Below are positions 9,418 to 18,687 of a DNA stretch of 64,000 nt, one piece after another. The DNA is from Psychrobacter sp. UBA6766. Its GTDB lineage: Bacteria; Pseudomonadota; Gammaproteobacteria; Pseudomonadales; Moraxellaceae. The notes beneath the pieces are model-generated. The model ran no database searches. It saw only the letters and a program-made list of their open reading frames with translations, and had not been told where the DNA came from. Both the position numbers and the translations under genes were made by a program. The number at the start of each line of letters is the position of its first letter. The stretch's first letter is position 1. Location of the stretch: the NCBI RefSeq assembly GCF_002453355.1, contig NZ_DKGQ01000042.1, positions 54,004-118,003 of the forward strand, in the 5' to 3' direction.

Positions 9418-9828
9418 TCAATAATCTCGCTTTTGCTTGGTTAAAGTCGCACCATCGTCTAGCTCACTGACACTACCACTATGAACATTACTCGCTGTTG
9501 CACCATAAACCGCTTCTTGTACCGTTGGCAAGTTAGCTTGACGATCAATGACGATATTGGCTTGCGTCACTTGCTCTTGCAAATTGGCGTTCAATTTTTG
9601 CAGACGTGAGATTTCCCACTTATTTTGTAGGACACGGAAAATAAGCAGCGCGAGTAGCATTCCAATCACAATGCCTAGTAGTAAGCAGAGAATCAGTAAT
9701 AAGCCTAAATTCATTGTCGGTGCTTGTGAAAACAGTAGGTTCACCCCAACTTCAGTATTATTGGCCAGTACCAAACCAAGCGCGTAAGCAAAGCTTAAAA
9801 ACAGTAATACCAGCAGTAAAACGCGCAT
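9418..9828 (-). CDS. lapA: LapA-domain inner-membrane protein
   Basis: A 136-residue protein of the LapA/YciS (DUF1049) family. It has two hydrophobic segments, about residues 1-22 (MRVLLLVLLFLSFAYALGLV) and 41-66 (LGLLLILCLLLGIVIGMLLALL), then a predicted coiled coil (WEISRLQKLNANLQEQVTQ) facing the cytoplasm. In E. coli, LapA works with LapB and FtsH in controlling LpxC and so LPS synthesis. No lapB follows here; pyrF does. The ATG at 9828 has AAGGAG eight bases upstream. The last 30 residues are hydrophilic and variable. Confidence 0.85.
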   Translation of the reverse strand: MRVLLLVLLFLSFAYALGLVLANNTEVGVNLLFSQAPTMNLGLLLILCLLLGIVIGMLLALLIFRVLQNKWEISRLQKLNANLQEQVTQANIVIDRQANLPTVQEAVYGATASNVHSGSVSELDDGATLTKQKRDY

Positions 9829-9902
9829 CAGACGTCTCCTTTTGTGTTGAATCGTATGAACCGTTTAACAAAAAACGCAGACATGCTGACGGCTCTGCTT
9901 TA

Positions 9903-10214
9903 TTAACCGTTTGCTACTTTATCATTGACCGCTTCCCGTAGTGCTTTGCCAGGCTTAAAGTGCGGAATCGCTTTGGCAGGAACAGGAACGCTCTCACCCG
10001 TCTTAGGGTTGCGTCCCATACGAGCGCGGCGATGATGGAGACAAAAACTACCAAAGCCACGTACTTCTACTCGCCCGTCATTGGCTAATGTATCGGTCAT
10101 CAAATTTAATATTTCGCGTACTGCATCATCGACAACGGTGTCCGTTATATTGTCACAATTCGCGCTCAGATTACTAATAAATTCGGACTTGTTAATTGCT
10201 TGCTGCATTATCAC
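9903..10214 (-). CDS. ihfB: Integration host factor beta subunit
   Basis: A 103-residue DNA-bending protein of the HU/IHF family that pairs with IhfA. Diagnostic features are RVEVRGFGSFCLHHRRARMGRNPKTGE, containing the DNA-intercalating beta arm, and IPHFKPGKALREAVN. Two starts are possible: GTG at 10214 with AAGG five bases upstream, or ATG at 10208. The first is shown because its ribosome-binding spacing is better. The order rpsA, ihfB, lapA is the usual gammaproteobacterial cluster. A 394-bp gap with the rpsA terminator separates it from rpsA, so it likely has its own promoter. Confidence 0.96.
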   Translation of the reverse strand: MIMQQAINKSEFISNLSANCDNITDTVVDDAVREILNLMTDTLANDGRVEVRGFGSFCLHHRRARMGRNPKTGESVPVPAKAIPHFKPGKALREAVNDKVANG

Positions 10215-10547
10215 AGGGACCTTGTAAATTAATAGATAAGTTGGTCGTGAGTTAAACCCCTTTCATAAGAAAACGATAGAAAAAGAAATATTACTTAAGT
10301 GAATAGGCTTAAGATAACAAAATCTAGTCATCTATCAAATCCTTATTCATCGATAATAAAACCGCCTTGACTTAACGCCGGTCAAGTAGCAATCAGCCTA
10401 TTCCTCATTCTATAATTATTTAGGTTTATCTTCACATCTCTTTACTCAATGTTGCAAATGATAGCGGATATGAGGGTAAATGGAAATAAGAGTTTCCTTT
10501 TTTATGGGAAATCTTAAAACATACTGACTCCTCCGCAAATATAATCA
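10215..10547 (-). other. ihfB upstream region, no gene seen
   Basis: About 330 bp between the rpsA terminator and ihfB. It is AT-rich and presumably contains the ihfB promoter, but I could not single out a convincing -35/-10 pair and see no open frame of note. Confidence 0.4.
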
Positions 10548-10575
10548 TAAAAAAAAGCGACCGGAGTCGCTTTCT
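10548..10575 (-). terminator. rpsA terminator
   Basis: AAAGCGAC (10554-10561) and GTCGCTTT (10566-10573) form an 8-bp stem with a four-base loop. On the minus strand it is followed by a run of T residues, 35 nt past the rpsA stop. Confidence 0.88.
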
Positions 10576-10608
10576 TTTTACAGTATAACCATATCAACAA
10601 TATACAGC

Positions 10609-12297
10609 TTACTGCATTTGTTCTTTGATCAAGTCACCAATGGTTTTTGGCTGAGCGTCAGAGCCGGCAGCAGTAGTAGTCCCAGTGCTTCCCAATTCTT
10701 TAATCGCTTGACGTTCTTCAGCTTCGTCTTTTGCTTTGATTGACAAGCTGATGTTACGAGTTTTGCGATCAACACTGATGATTTTCGCTTCGACATCGTC
10801 ACCAACAGACAGATGCTTAGTTGCATCTTCAACGCGGTCACGTTGAATCTCAGAGGCACGTAAGTAAGCTTCTACTTCGTCAGCAAGTTCAATAGTTGCA
10901 CCCTTCGCGTCTACTTCTTTTACTTTACCATTAACGATAGCGCCGCGGTCATTGTTGACTAGGTATTCGTTGAATGGATCAGAGCTTAACTGTTTGATGC
11001 CTAAGCTGATACGGTTGGCTTCTGAATCTACAGACAATACCATTGCTTCAACGGTGTCGCCTTTATTGTAGTTACGGATAGCTTCTTCGCCAGTTTCGTT
11101 CCAAGAGATATCAGACAGATGCACAAGGCCATCGATACCACCGTCTAGACCGATAAAGATACCGAAGTCAGTGATAGATTTGATCGTACCAGTGATTTTA
11201 TCACCGCGCTCATGTTTCTTATCAAACTCATCCCATGGATTGGCTAGGGTTTGTTTGATACCTAAGCTGATACGGCGACGTTCTTCGTCAATATCAAGGA
11301 TCATCACTTCAACTTCGTCACCCACTTGAACAACTTTTGATGGATGGATATTTTTGTTGGTGTGATCCATTTCTGATACGTGTACTAAACCTTCGATACC
11401 TTCAGAGATTTCCGCAAAACAACCATAATCTGTTAGGTTAGTGACGCGTGCTTTCACCACACTACCTACTGGGTATGTGCCGCCAACGTTATCCCAAGGA
11501 TCCGTACCAAGTTGTTTTAGACCTAGGCTGACGCGATTGCGCTCACGGTCAAACTTCAATACTTTAACTTTTAGGTCTTGACCAACTTCAACCACCTCAG
11601 ATGGGTGCTTGATACGGCGCCATGCCATGTCAGTGATGTGAAGCAAACCATCAATACCACCAAGATCAACGAATGCACCGTAATCAGTTAGGTTCTTAAC
11701 GATACCTTCGATCTCGATACCTTCTTCAAGCTTGTTCAATAGCTCTTCACGCTCAGCTGAGTTTTCAGCTTCCATAACAGCGCGGCGACTTACCACAACG
11801 TTGTTACGTTTTTGATCTAGTTTGATAACTTTAAATTCTAGTTCTTTGCCTTCTAGATGCGTGGTATCACGAATCGGACGAACGTCTACCAATGAACCTG
11901 GTAGGAAGGCGCGAACTGAACCGATATCAACGGTAAAGCCGCCTTTTACTTTGCTAGAAATAATACCTTTTACAATCTCATCATTGTCAGAGATTTTTTC
12001 AAGGAAATTCCAAGTCTCGACGCGTTTGGCTTTTTCGCGTGACAGTAAGGTTTGACCCATACCGTTATCAACCGCTTCAACCACTACGTCAACTGTGTCG
12101 CCAACTTCAACTTCAAGTTCGCCTTCTTCGCTTAAAAACTCTTCACGAGCGACAATACCTTCAGATTTTAGACCTGTATCAACAGTGATCCAGTCGCTAT
12201 CGATGGCAACAACAGTTCCTGTAATAACCGAGCCACGCTCAATATCCAGACCTGTTTCTTCGATGCTCGCTTCAAATAGTTCAGCAAATGATTCCAT
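10609..12297 (-). CDS. rpsA: 30S ribosomal protein S1
   Basis: A 562-residue RNA-binding protein that carries mRNA to the 30S subunit. Six S1 (OB-fold) repeats are visible; the last four carry the typical pattern, for example [53 protein letters not shown] and [15 protein letters not shown]. The length matches E. coli S1 (557). The N-terminus [12 protein letters not shown] is the ribosome-docking segment. The ATG at 12297 is preceded by AAAGG. It follows cmk with a 235-bp leader, the standard order, and ends at its own terminator. S1 usually represses its own translation through this leader; nothing in the sequence proves that here. Confidence 0.98.
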   Translation of the reverse strand: MESFAELFEASIEETGLDIERGSVITGTVVAIDSDWITVDTGLKSEGIVAREEFLSEEGELEVEVGDTVDVVVEAVDNGMGQTLLSREKAKRVETWNFLEKISDNDEIVKGIISSKVKGGFTVDIGSVRAFLPGSLVDVRPIRDTTHLEGKELEFKVIKLDQKRNNVVVSRRAVMEAENSAEREELLNKLEEGIEIEGIVKNLTDYGAFVDLGGIDGLLHITDMAWRRIKHPSEVVEVGQDLKVKVLKFDRERNRVSLGLKQLGTDPWDNVGGTYPVGSVVKARVTNLTDYGCFAEISEGIEGLVHVSEMDHTNKNIHPSKVVQVGDEVEVMILDIDEERRRISLGIKQTLANPWDEFDKKHERGDKITGTIKSITDFGIFIGLDGGIDGLVHLSDISWNETGEEAIRNYNKGDTVEAMVLSVDSEANRISLGIKQLSSDPFNEYLVNNDRGAIVNGKVKEVDAKGATIELADEVEAYLRASEIQRDRVEDATKHLSVGDDVEAKIISVDRKTRNISLSIKAKDEAEERQAIKELGSTGTTTAAGSDAQPKTIGDLIKEQMQ

Positions 12298-12532
12298 TAT
12301 GTCTACCTTTGTATAGCCGTATCCTGTCCAGCACAGTACGGATCAAATTTATGACTGTATAAAACGAAATACTGGTTTTATATCTTATATAGCCATATAA
12401 AAAAACGTTTGTTGTTAATAAGCGAAATTTTTAGCAAGCTCATTAGCAACAACTGTCTTTTAATACTTTCTGTAATTTTATACTAAAATGGAAGCTATAG
12501 GAAACCTTTTAGTACTTAAAATGTTGTTTTTA

Positions 12533-13297
12533 TTAACGATTAAAACTAACACCCTTGTCCTGACAATGTTTTTTTACCAGCTCATAGACCGCATCAGCGT
12601 CTAGGTTTGAGCTATCTAAAACAAGTGCATCTTTTGCCGGTTTTGACGGTGCTGTTGCTCGGTTCTCATCACGATCATCGCGGGCTTTAATCGTCGCAAG
12701 AATTGCGCCAAAATCTGCTATCTGTCCAGCCTTTAAAAGCTGTGCCACGCGGCGCTCAGCACGAGCTTGTGCACTGGCCGTCAGATAGACTTTAACATCG
12801 GCATTTGGAAACACGACTGTACCCATGTCGCGACCATCGGCTACCAATCCTGATTGCGTTGCCATGTCTTGCTGCAATTTAAGCAAAGCTTGACGAACTT
12901 TTGGATAGACCGCAATTTGTGAAGCGTAACCGCCAACCGTCTCGTTACGAACTTGCTCGCCAATCTTTCCGCCATTGACGATAATATCTACGCGTCCTGA
13001 TTCACTATTAGGCTCAAAAACAATCTTCAGGTTTTGGGTCAATGTTAACAGCGCTGTCTCATCAATACTTTGCTTGTCATTTGTATTAAGCAGACCTGCT
13101 TCAAATGCCTTTAGACCAACAATGCGATATAACGCCCCAGAATCTAACAACTGATACCCTAACGCTTGTGCTAAGCGCCATGTAACCGTGCCTTTACCTG
13201 CACCACTTGGACCGTCAATACAGATAACCGGATAGCGCAATGATGGCATGTTACTATTCTCATTAGCATCAGGTATAGAAGCAGTCATAACACTCAC
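12533..13297 (-). CDS. cmk: Cytidylate kinase
   Basis: A 254-residue kinase phosphorylating CMP and dCMP. The P-loop DGPSGAGKGTVTWRLA is near residue 28, followed by LLDSGALYRIVGL (substrate site), VADGRDMGTVVFPNA and RRVAQLLKAG, then RDDRDENRATAP in the lid area. It is about 25 residues longer than the E. coli enzyme because of an N-terminal extension (SVMTASIPDANENSN). The shown start is GTG at 13297; an ATG three codons later (13288) is equally likely. The gene precedes rpsA in the same direction, the arrangement found in most Gammaproteobacteria. Confidence 0.96.
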   Translation of the reverse strand: MSVMTASIPDANENSNMPSLRYPVICIDGPSGAGKGTVTWRLAQALGYQLLDSGALYRIVGLKAFEAGLLNTNDKQSIDETALLTLTQNLKIVFEPNSESGRVDIIVNGGKIGEQVRNETVGGYASQIAVYPKVRQALLKLQQDMATQSGLVADGRDMGTVVFPNADVKVYLTASAQARAERRVAQLLKAGQIADFGAILATIKARDDRDENRATAPSKPAKDALVLDSSNLDADAVYELVKKHCQDKGVSFNR

Positions 13298-13475
13298 TTA
13301 ATCGTAGGCATGGCCTACATAGTGGTAAATAAAGTAATTTTTATTGATTTATCAAACGCTTGCACGCTAATAAACTTGTTCGCAAGCAAATAGGGCAACA
13401 GTATAGCAAACAAACCTACTCATCACTAGCAATGACAATAATATCTTGTTAACAGTAAGTGCTGACTTTTTTGTC

Positions 13476-14024
13476 CTACTTCTTATCTTTTAGCGCTTGC
13501 CGGCGCTCACGAAAAAAGTTCTTTAGCATCTGACTGCTATGTTCATGGCACAAACCTTTATGTACTCGAATACTATGATTGTAAAAAGGCTGGGTAGCCA
13601 AGTTCATTTGACTACCTACCATGCCAGCACGAGGCTCACTCGCTGCATATATAAGTCTATCGACGCGAGCATGAATCAGCGCGCCAATACACATGGTACA
13701 CGGCTCTAAAGTCACATATAGCGTTGTTTGTAATGGTAAACGGTAGTTGTTTAAACGCATACAAGCATCACGTAACGCGACAATCTCAGCATGCGCAGTG
13801 ACATCATGACGTCCAATCGGCTCATTAAATCCTTGCCCAATAGCCTGCTGATTGTGTACCAATATTGCCCCTACTGGCACTTCTGCACGCGCAGCACCTT
13901 GCTTAGCAAGGTTAAGCGCTTCTTGCATCCAGTTAACATCTTCGACTGACCAAAATTCATCTGTAGCAAGTTGGTAGTTAACTGCCTGAAATGGCTGCAA
14001 ACTTACATTTTGTAAATTTTTCAT
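13476..14024 (-). CDS. tadA: tRNA-specific adenosine deaminase
   Basis: A 182-residue zinc deaminase converting A34 to inosine in the anticodon wobble position of tRNA-Arg. The core motifs are HAEIVALRDA (zinc His and catalytic Glu) and TLEPCTMCIGALIHAR (two zinc Cys), with the family-typical ARVDRLIYAASEPRAGMVGSQ. The domain proper begins around residue 31 (WMQEALNLAKQG), so the first 30 residues are an extension, and M33 is a possible alternative start. The ATG lies directly after the ung stop codon (TAA then ATG), suggesting translational coupling, since no Shine-Dalgarno sequence is visible before it. Confidence 0.95.
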   Translation of the reverse strand: MKNLQNVSLQPFQAVNYQLATDEFWSVEDVNWMQEALNLAKQGAARAEVPVGAILVHNQQAIGQGFNEPIGRHDVTAHAEIVALRDACMRLNNYRLPLQTTLYVTLEPCTMCIGALIHARVDRLIYAASEPRAGMVGSQMNLATQPFYNHSIRVHKGLCHEHSSQMLKNFFRERRQALKDKK

Positions 14025-14762
14025 TTATTGTGGTAACTGCCAATCAATCGGCTTTTGACCATGCTGTATTAGATAATCATTGGTTTTAGAAAATGGCTTA
14101 GAACCAAAAAACCCACCACGATTGGCAGCAAGTGGCGATGGATGGACAGCGGTCAAAATTAAATGTTTATCAGTATTAATATATTTGCCCTTTTTCTGAG
14201 CTTTACTGCCCCACAATATAAATACCGTATGCTCTGTTTGTTCATTGACCACATCAATCACCGCATCGGTAAACTGCTCCCAGCCTTTATTTTGATGGCT
14301 GTTTGGCGCGCCTTCTTGCACCGTGAGCGAGCTATTCAACAATAAAACGCCTTGCTGTGCCCAATACGTCAAATCGCCATGTTTTGAAGGTGCGATACCG
14401 ATATCATCTGCCATCTCTCTTAGCACGTTATTTAGTGACGGCGGCTTTGGAATGGTTTTTGGTACAGAAAATGATAGCCCCATGGCTTGACCTGGACGAT
14501 GATAAGGATCTTGACCTAGTATCACGACTTTGACCTGCGATAACGGCGTCAAATTAAAAGCATTAAACATCAAAGGTGCAGGTGGATAGATACTGTCGTC
14601 TGACTGATACGCCTCTTTTAAGAACGCCCGTAAATCATCCATGTTATTAGAAGTCAATTCTTCTGCTAAGGCTTGTTTCCAGTCTTCTGGTAAGCGCACA
14701 TTATCTAAAATCGCTTTTTTTTGCGCCTCTGTTTTTGCGGATGTCTCATCGAACAATTCCAT
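14025..14762 (-). CDS. ung: Uracil-DNA glycosylase (family 1)
   Basis: A 245-residue base-excision-repair enzyme that removes uracil from DNA. Catalytic motif A is KVVILGQDPYHRPGQAMGLSF (Asp water activator and Tyr excluding thymine), with LLLNSSLTV, the uracil-binding Asn, and motif B HPSPLAANRGGFFGSKPFS, containing the catalytic His and the DNA-intercalating loop. The length is slightly above E. coli Ung (229). AAAGGA precedes the ATG at good spacing. It forms a two-gene unit with tadA downstream, with no spacer between stop and start. Confidence 0.98.
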   Translation of the reverse strand: MELFDETSAKTEAQKKAILDNVRLPEDWKQALAEELTSNNMDDLRAFLKEAYQSDDSIYPPAPLMFNAFNLTPLSQVKVVILGQDPYHRPGQAMGLSFSVPKTIPKPPSLNNVLREMADDIGIAPSKHGDLTYWAQQGVLLLNSSLTVQEGAPNSHQNKGWEQFTDAVIDVVNEQTEHTVFILWGSKAQKKGKYINTDKHLILTAVHPSPLAANRGGFFGSKPFSKTNDYLIQHGQKPIDWQLPQ

Positions 14763-14873
14763 GGTATGTCCTTTTTTATTTGTTATAGAATTAAAATACT
14801 TTCGCCAGTATTTTAAATGGGATTTAAAACTGTCTTAACGCAAACTGTTTTTCTATAATAAATTATAGCAATA

Positions 14874-14901
14874 AAAAAACGGCTACCGCAGTAACCGTTG
14901 T
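14874..14901 (-). terminator. clpA terminator
   Basis: AACGGCTAC (14878-14886) pairs with GTAACCGTT (14891-14899) around a CGCA loop with one mismatch, followed by seven T residues on the minus strand. It lies 25 nt past the clpA stop. Confidence 0.8.
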
Positions 14902-14922
14902 TATCATATTAGTAGCAAAAAC

Positions 14923-17502
14923 TTAGCTAGCCAATGATTCAGAGTCTGGACGCGGCTCATGAGTCTCAACGACCGTTAAGATAATACGACTGTCTGATGA
15001 ACCTCTATCCGAAGATTTGCCGCTATTTTTCTCAAGCTTAACAGAATCACTGTCTTGCTCATTAACGTCTTCAGGCGCTAAGGTTAAGTGTACTACCCCA
15101 CCATTCACCAAGTCGCCAAACAAAATCATACTTGCCAATGGCTTTTTAATCTCGTCTTGAATCAGACGCTGCATAGGACGCGCACCCATTAGACGATCAT
15201 AACCTTTATCGGCCAAGTAATCACGAACTTCGTCATCGATCTCAAGCGTCACTTGCTTATCATCGAGCTGAACTTGTAGCTCAACCAAGAACTTATCGAC
15301 CACCGATACCACGACCGAGGTATCTAAAGCGTTAAACTGAATAATCGCATCTAAACGGTTGCGGAACTCAGGGGTAAAGACACGTTTGAGCGCTTCTGTA
15401 TTGTCGCGGCTATGGTCTTGCTGGGTAAAGCCCATAGAAGAACGGCTAATACTTTCAGCGCCAACGTTAGTGGTCATGATGACAATGACTTGTTTAAAGA
15501 TAGCAACGCGGCCATTGTTATCAGTCAAAGTACCATGATCCATGACTTGTAATAACAAGTTAAAGACATCAGGGTGCGCTTTTTCAATTTCATCAAGCAA
15601 CAAGACACAATGTGGATGCTGATTGATTTTTTCGGTCAGCAAGCCACCTTGATCATAACCGACATAACCCGGAGGCGCACCAATCAAACGTGACGCAGTA
15701 TGTGCTTCCATATATTCTGACATATCAAAGCGTACCAACTCTACACCCAATAGATTTGCCAACTGACGCGAGACCTCCGTTTTACCAACCCCAGTAGGAC
15801 CAGCAAACATAAATGAGCCAATTGGTTTATCCGGTGCTTTTAACCCAGCTCGCGACAGTTTAATCGCATCAGCCAAGGTTTCAATCGCTTCATCTTGACC
15901 AAACACTAAGTGCTTAAGGTCACGATCTAAATGCTCGAGAATACTCTTATCATCACTCGATACTGATTTGGGCGGAATACGCGCAAGCTTAGCAATGATG
16001 GCTTCAATATCTGCCACATCGATTTTTATTGGAGCGCGTTTGGCTTTAGATTTTTTATCGCCATTTGCTTTTGCCCGATCATTCGCTTTTGCCGTCTCTG
16101 CTTCATCTTGCATTTCATTGGCAGTGCTTTTCTCATCAAAACCGTCATCGTCAGTATCACCAGCAAGACCTTCTTCATCGGCCTCGATTTGCGCATCAAA
16201 GTCTTGTTCTAAATTAGCAATAAAGCTTTCTTCTACATCAATATCGTCCGCATCAGCCACGATACCTAAGCGCTTATAAGCCCCGGCTTCATCGATAACA
16301 TCAATGGCTTTATCGGGTAAAAAACGTTCGTGAATGTGTTTGGCCGATAATTGAACAGCGGTTATCAAGGCTTCATCGGTATATTCGACATTATGAAATT
16401 CTTCATAACGCGGCTTAAGCCCACGTAAGATATCGATACTGTCATCGACACTTGGTTCTTTTACGTCAATTTTTTGGAAACGACGTGATAAGGCATGGTC
16501 TTTTTCAAATACCTGACGGTACTCGGTAAAGGTCGTTGAACCAATACAGCGCAGCTCACCATTAGCAAGTGCGGGTTTGATTAAGTTTGACACATCCATA
16601 TTGCTACTCATTGACGAACCTGCGCCAATGATCATATGAATTTCATCAATGAACAGAATCGCATTGGGTTTTTTCTTTAGCGCATCCAGTAGCGATTTCA
16701 TACGTTTTTCAAAATCACCGCGGTACTTAGTGCCAGCGATTAATGAGCCAATATCTAGGCTATAAATCACACAACCATTCAAAGGTTTTGGTGCTTTATC
16801 ATTGATAATCAGCCACGCCAAACCTTCGGCAATCGAGGTTTTACCAACGCCCGGCTCACCCACCAATAGCGGGTTGTTTTTACGGCGGCGACATAATACT
16901 TGGGCCGCGCGTTCAATCTCAGGGCCACGGCCAATTAATGGGTCAGTTTTGCCTTCAGCGGCGCGTTGGTTTAAGTTGGTTGCAAATTCAACCAATGGAT
17001 CTTTACTGGTTTTGTCAGAAGCACTGCGGCGCTCGCCAGTCATCGACGCACGTGGCTCAGATGGCTCATCTTTATCTTGACCATGCGATAAATACTGAGT
17101 CAATTCAAGACGGCTGATACCCTGCTTTTTAAGCAAATAAACGGCATAGGTATCATGCTCTGAAAACATCGATACTAAAATATCAGAACCTTCAACCAAA
17201 CGACCACCACCGATAGACTGCACGTGAAAAATAGCACGTTGCAAAATTCGATCAAAACTCTGGGTTGGCTGTGGTGATTGTTCAGAATCTGCGTCTACAG
17301 TTGGCGTATGCTTATTGATATAAGCTTCTAGCTCACTACGCAACGTTGACACATTGGCATTGCAAGCAGTCAACGTATTAGCAGCATTGGTATTTTCCAA
17401 TAATGCTAATAGCAGATGTTCAACAGTGAGATACTCATGCGATTTTTGGCGCGCAAGTGTCATTGCTAAACGCAAAGAAACTTCAAGATGACGACTTAAC
17501 AT
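14923..17502 (-). CDS. clpA: ATP-dependent Clp protease ATPase subunit ClpA
   Basis: An 859-residue AAA+ unfoldase that feeds substrates, including those delivered by ClpS, to ClpP. An N-domain of about 145 residues is followed by D1 with Walker A LVGEPGVGKTS and Walker B ILFIDEIHMI, then D2 with Walker A FAGPTGVGKTE and Walker B LLLDEIEKAH. At about 100 residues longer than E. coli ClpA, it owes the excess to an acidic, Lys/Ala/Asp-rich insertion between D1 and D2 (about 415-490) and a Ser-rich C-terminal tail. The ATG has AGGAAG upstream. clpS is upstream on the same strand, but 633 bp away rather than adjacent. Confidence 0.97.
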   Translation of the reverse strand: MLSRHLEVSLRLAMTLARQKSHEYLTVEHLLLALLENTNAANTLTACNANVSTLRSELEAYINKHTPTVDADSEQSPQPTQSFDRILQRAIFHVQSIGGGRLVEGSDILVSMFSEHDTYAVYLLKKQGISRLELTQYLSHGQDKDEPSEPRASMTGERRSASDKTSKDPLVEFATNLNQRAAEGKTDPLIGRGPEIERAAQVLCRRRKNNPLLVGEPGVGKTSIAEGLAWLIINDKAPKPLNGCVIYSLDIGSLIAGTKYRGDFEKRMKSLLDALKKKPNAILFIDEIHMIIGAGSSMSSNMDVSNLIKPALANGELRCIGSTTFTEYRQVFEKDHALSRRFQKIDVKEPSVDDSIDILRGLKPRYEEFHNVEYTDEALITAVQLSAKHIHERFLPDKAIDVIDEAGAYKRLGIVADADDIDVEESFIANLEQDFDAQIEADEEGLAGDTDDDGFDEKSTANEMQDEAETAKANDRAKANGDKKSKAKRAPIKIDVADIEAIIAKLARIPPKSVSSDDKSILEHLDRDLKHLVFGQDEAIETLADAIKLSRAGLKAPDKPIGSFMFAGPTGVGKTEVSRQLANLLGVELVRFDMSEYMEAHTASRLIGAPPGYVGYDQGGLLTEKINQHPHCVLLLDEIEKAHPDVFNLLLQVMDHGTLTDNNGRVAIFKQVIVIMTTNVGAESISRSSMGFTQQDHSRDNTEALKRVFTPEFRNRLDAIIQFNALDTSVVVSVVDKFLVELQVQLDDKQVTLEIDDEVRDYLADKGYDRLMGARPMQRLIQDEIKKPLASMILFGDLVNGGVVHLTLAPEDVNEQDSDSVKLEKNSGKSSDRGSSDSRIILTVVETHEPRPDSESLAS

Positions 17503-18135
17503 AAGGACTTCCTACGGTTGTACCTATCTTATTATTGATAGCTTTATGAATGAGTTAGTAACTAAATCAGGGCAATAGATGGATTGTTCAAGGGCGATGT
17601 TGAGATTATTAGGAGACATGACTGCATATTATTGAACGATGTCTTCCAAGGCTTGAGTATTATTTGCGTCTTACCTTTATCTCAACATGATACTTGAACA
17701 TAGTCAATCTTTTAACGCTTACTAAAATGTATCGAAGTGTCCAACAAGCTTGCTCGCTATATATAATCAATATCTGATAACAAAGGACGTCGAACGTATG
17801 TCTTCAAGATTAACGGTTGGATATAATGAAAATATAAAAGGCTAAAACGGCTTGCAGAAAATGAGGGGTTAAATATAACTGAGTGTACAAGAGTATACTT
17901 TAATATATAAGGTTATATCAGCATAAAATCAAGTCTGAAATTGAAGGGTAGACAGATTTAGAGGAGAATAAATAGAAGAATAGACACCATACTTAGAATG
18001 TATAGGTATTCTAGAGCAAGCCCATGAACAACTCATCAGGCTCGCTCTACGTCAGGAATTTTTTTAGACATGGAAACAAGAAAAGTAACAAGCAGTAAGA
18101 ATCGAAGAGGATTTAAAACAAAAATGTACTAAAAA
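17503..18135. other. Long clpS-clpA intergenic region, no gene seen
   Basis: A 633-bp AT-rich gap. I find no open frame with protein-like content on either strand; the longest candidates are under about 30 codons. The clpA ribosome-binding site is at its left end. A 34-nt hairpin (18014-18047) lies near the clpS end. It may hold the clpA promoter and a clpS transcript end, but no classical terminator is visible. Confidence 0.5.
18014..18047. repeat. Hairpin downstream of clpS
   Basis: GAGCAAGCC (18014-18022) pairs with GGCTCGCTC (18039-18047) with one mismatch, and an inner ATGA/TCAT pair extends the stem. No T-tract follows on the minus strand; a T-run lies 11 nt beyond on the plus strand. 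The function is unclear. Confidence 0.5.
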
Positions 18136-18543
18136 TTATTCGCCTTGATGCGGCTCGATCTGAGTCAATAAAGGATAACCTTCACGGTGAGCAAGACTAT
18201 TGACCTTTTTGGCTTTGGTTTCGGCAATATCTTTTGGATAAATACCCGCAATACCTTTACTACTATTATGAATCGTCAGCATAATCTCAACTGCTGAATC
18301 CATACTGTGACGGAATTCAGACTGCAACACATAGACGACGAACTCCATCGGAGTGTAGTTATCGTTGTACATGACCACAGCATACATCGGCGGCTTTGCC
18401 ACTTCCGGCTCTGCCACCAATACATCAGCTTGCGGGGAGGTTTCACCCTCGGTATTGTCCTCTTGCGCCAAATGCGTTGGCATATTCGGAAAATGCCAAT
18501 CTGCAACGGTAGGCGTCGATTGAAATATGGTTTGTTTTGTCAT
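18136..18543 (-). CDS. clpS: Clp protease adaptor ClpS
   Basis: A 135-residue adaptor that binds N-degron substrates and passes them to ClpA. The core reads PPMYAVVMYNDNYTPMEFVV followed by VLQSEFRHSMDSAVEIM and GIYPKDIAETKAKKVN, matching the hydrophobic-pocket (N-D-x-x-T/Y-P-M) and ClpA-binding surfaces of the family. The N-terminal 50 residues are acidic and disordered, longer than in E. coli ClpS (106 residues). Its partner clpA is the next gene downstream on the same strand after an unusually long gap. No ribosome-binding site is strong; the ATG at 18543 is the only sensible start. Confidence 0.95.
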   Translation of the reverse strand: MTKQTIFQSTPTVADWHFPNMPTHLAQEDNTEGETSPQADVLVAEPEVAKPPMYAVVMYNDNYTPMEFVVYVLQSEFRHSMDSAVEIMLTIHNSSKGIAGIYPKDIAETKAKKVNSLAHREGYPLLTQIEPHQGE

Positions 18544-18687
18544 AATTAGGATACAAATTAACAGATATGTTTATAACAGAATAAGGGAGAATGAAAAAAA
18601 TCAGCAGACATGTCGATATATCACGGGGCATAAGACATGAAAGTATTCATACATTAAAAAATAAAAGCTCAATCAAATATTAAACGA

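Noticed and set aside
15968..17080. Long open frames opposite clpA, and similar ones opposite rpsA, tamB and the NSS transporter gene
   Set aside because: They lie wholly inside well-supported genes, have no ribosome-binding sites or family features, and are shadows of codon use.
18014..18047. A CTGATGAG string on the minus strand inside the clpS-clpA hairpin, resembling a hammerhead ribozyme core
   Set aside because: The required GAAA and the three-helix arrangement are missing; the string is explained by the simple hairpin.
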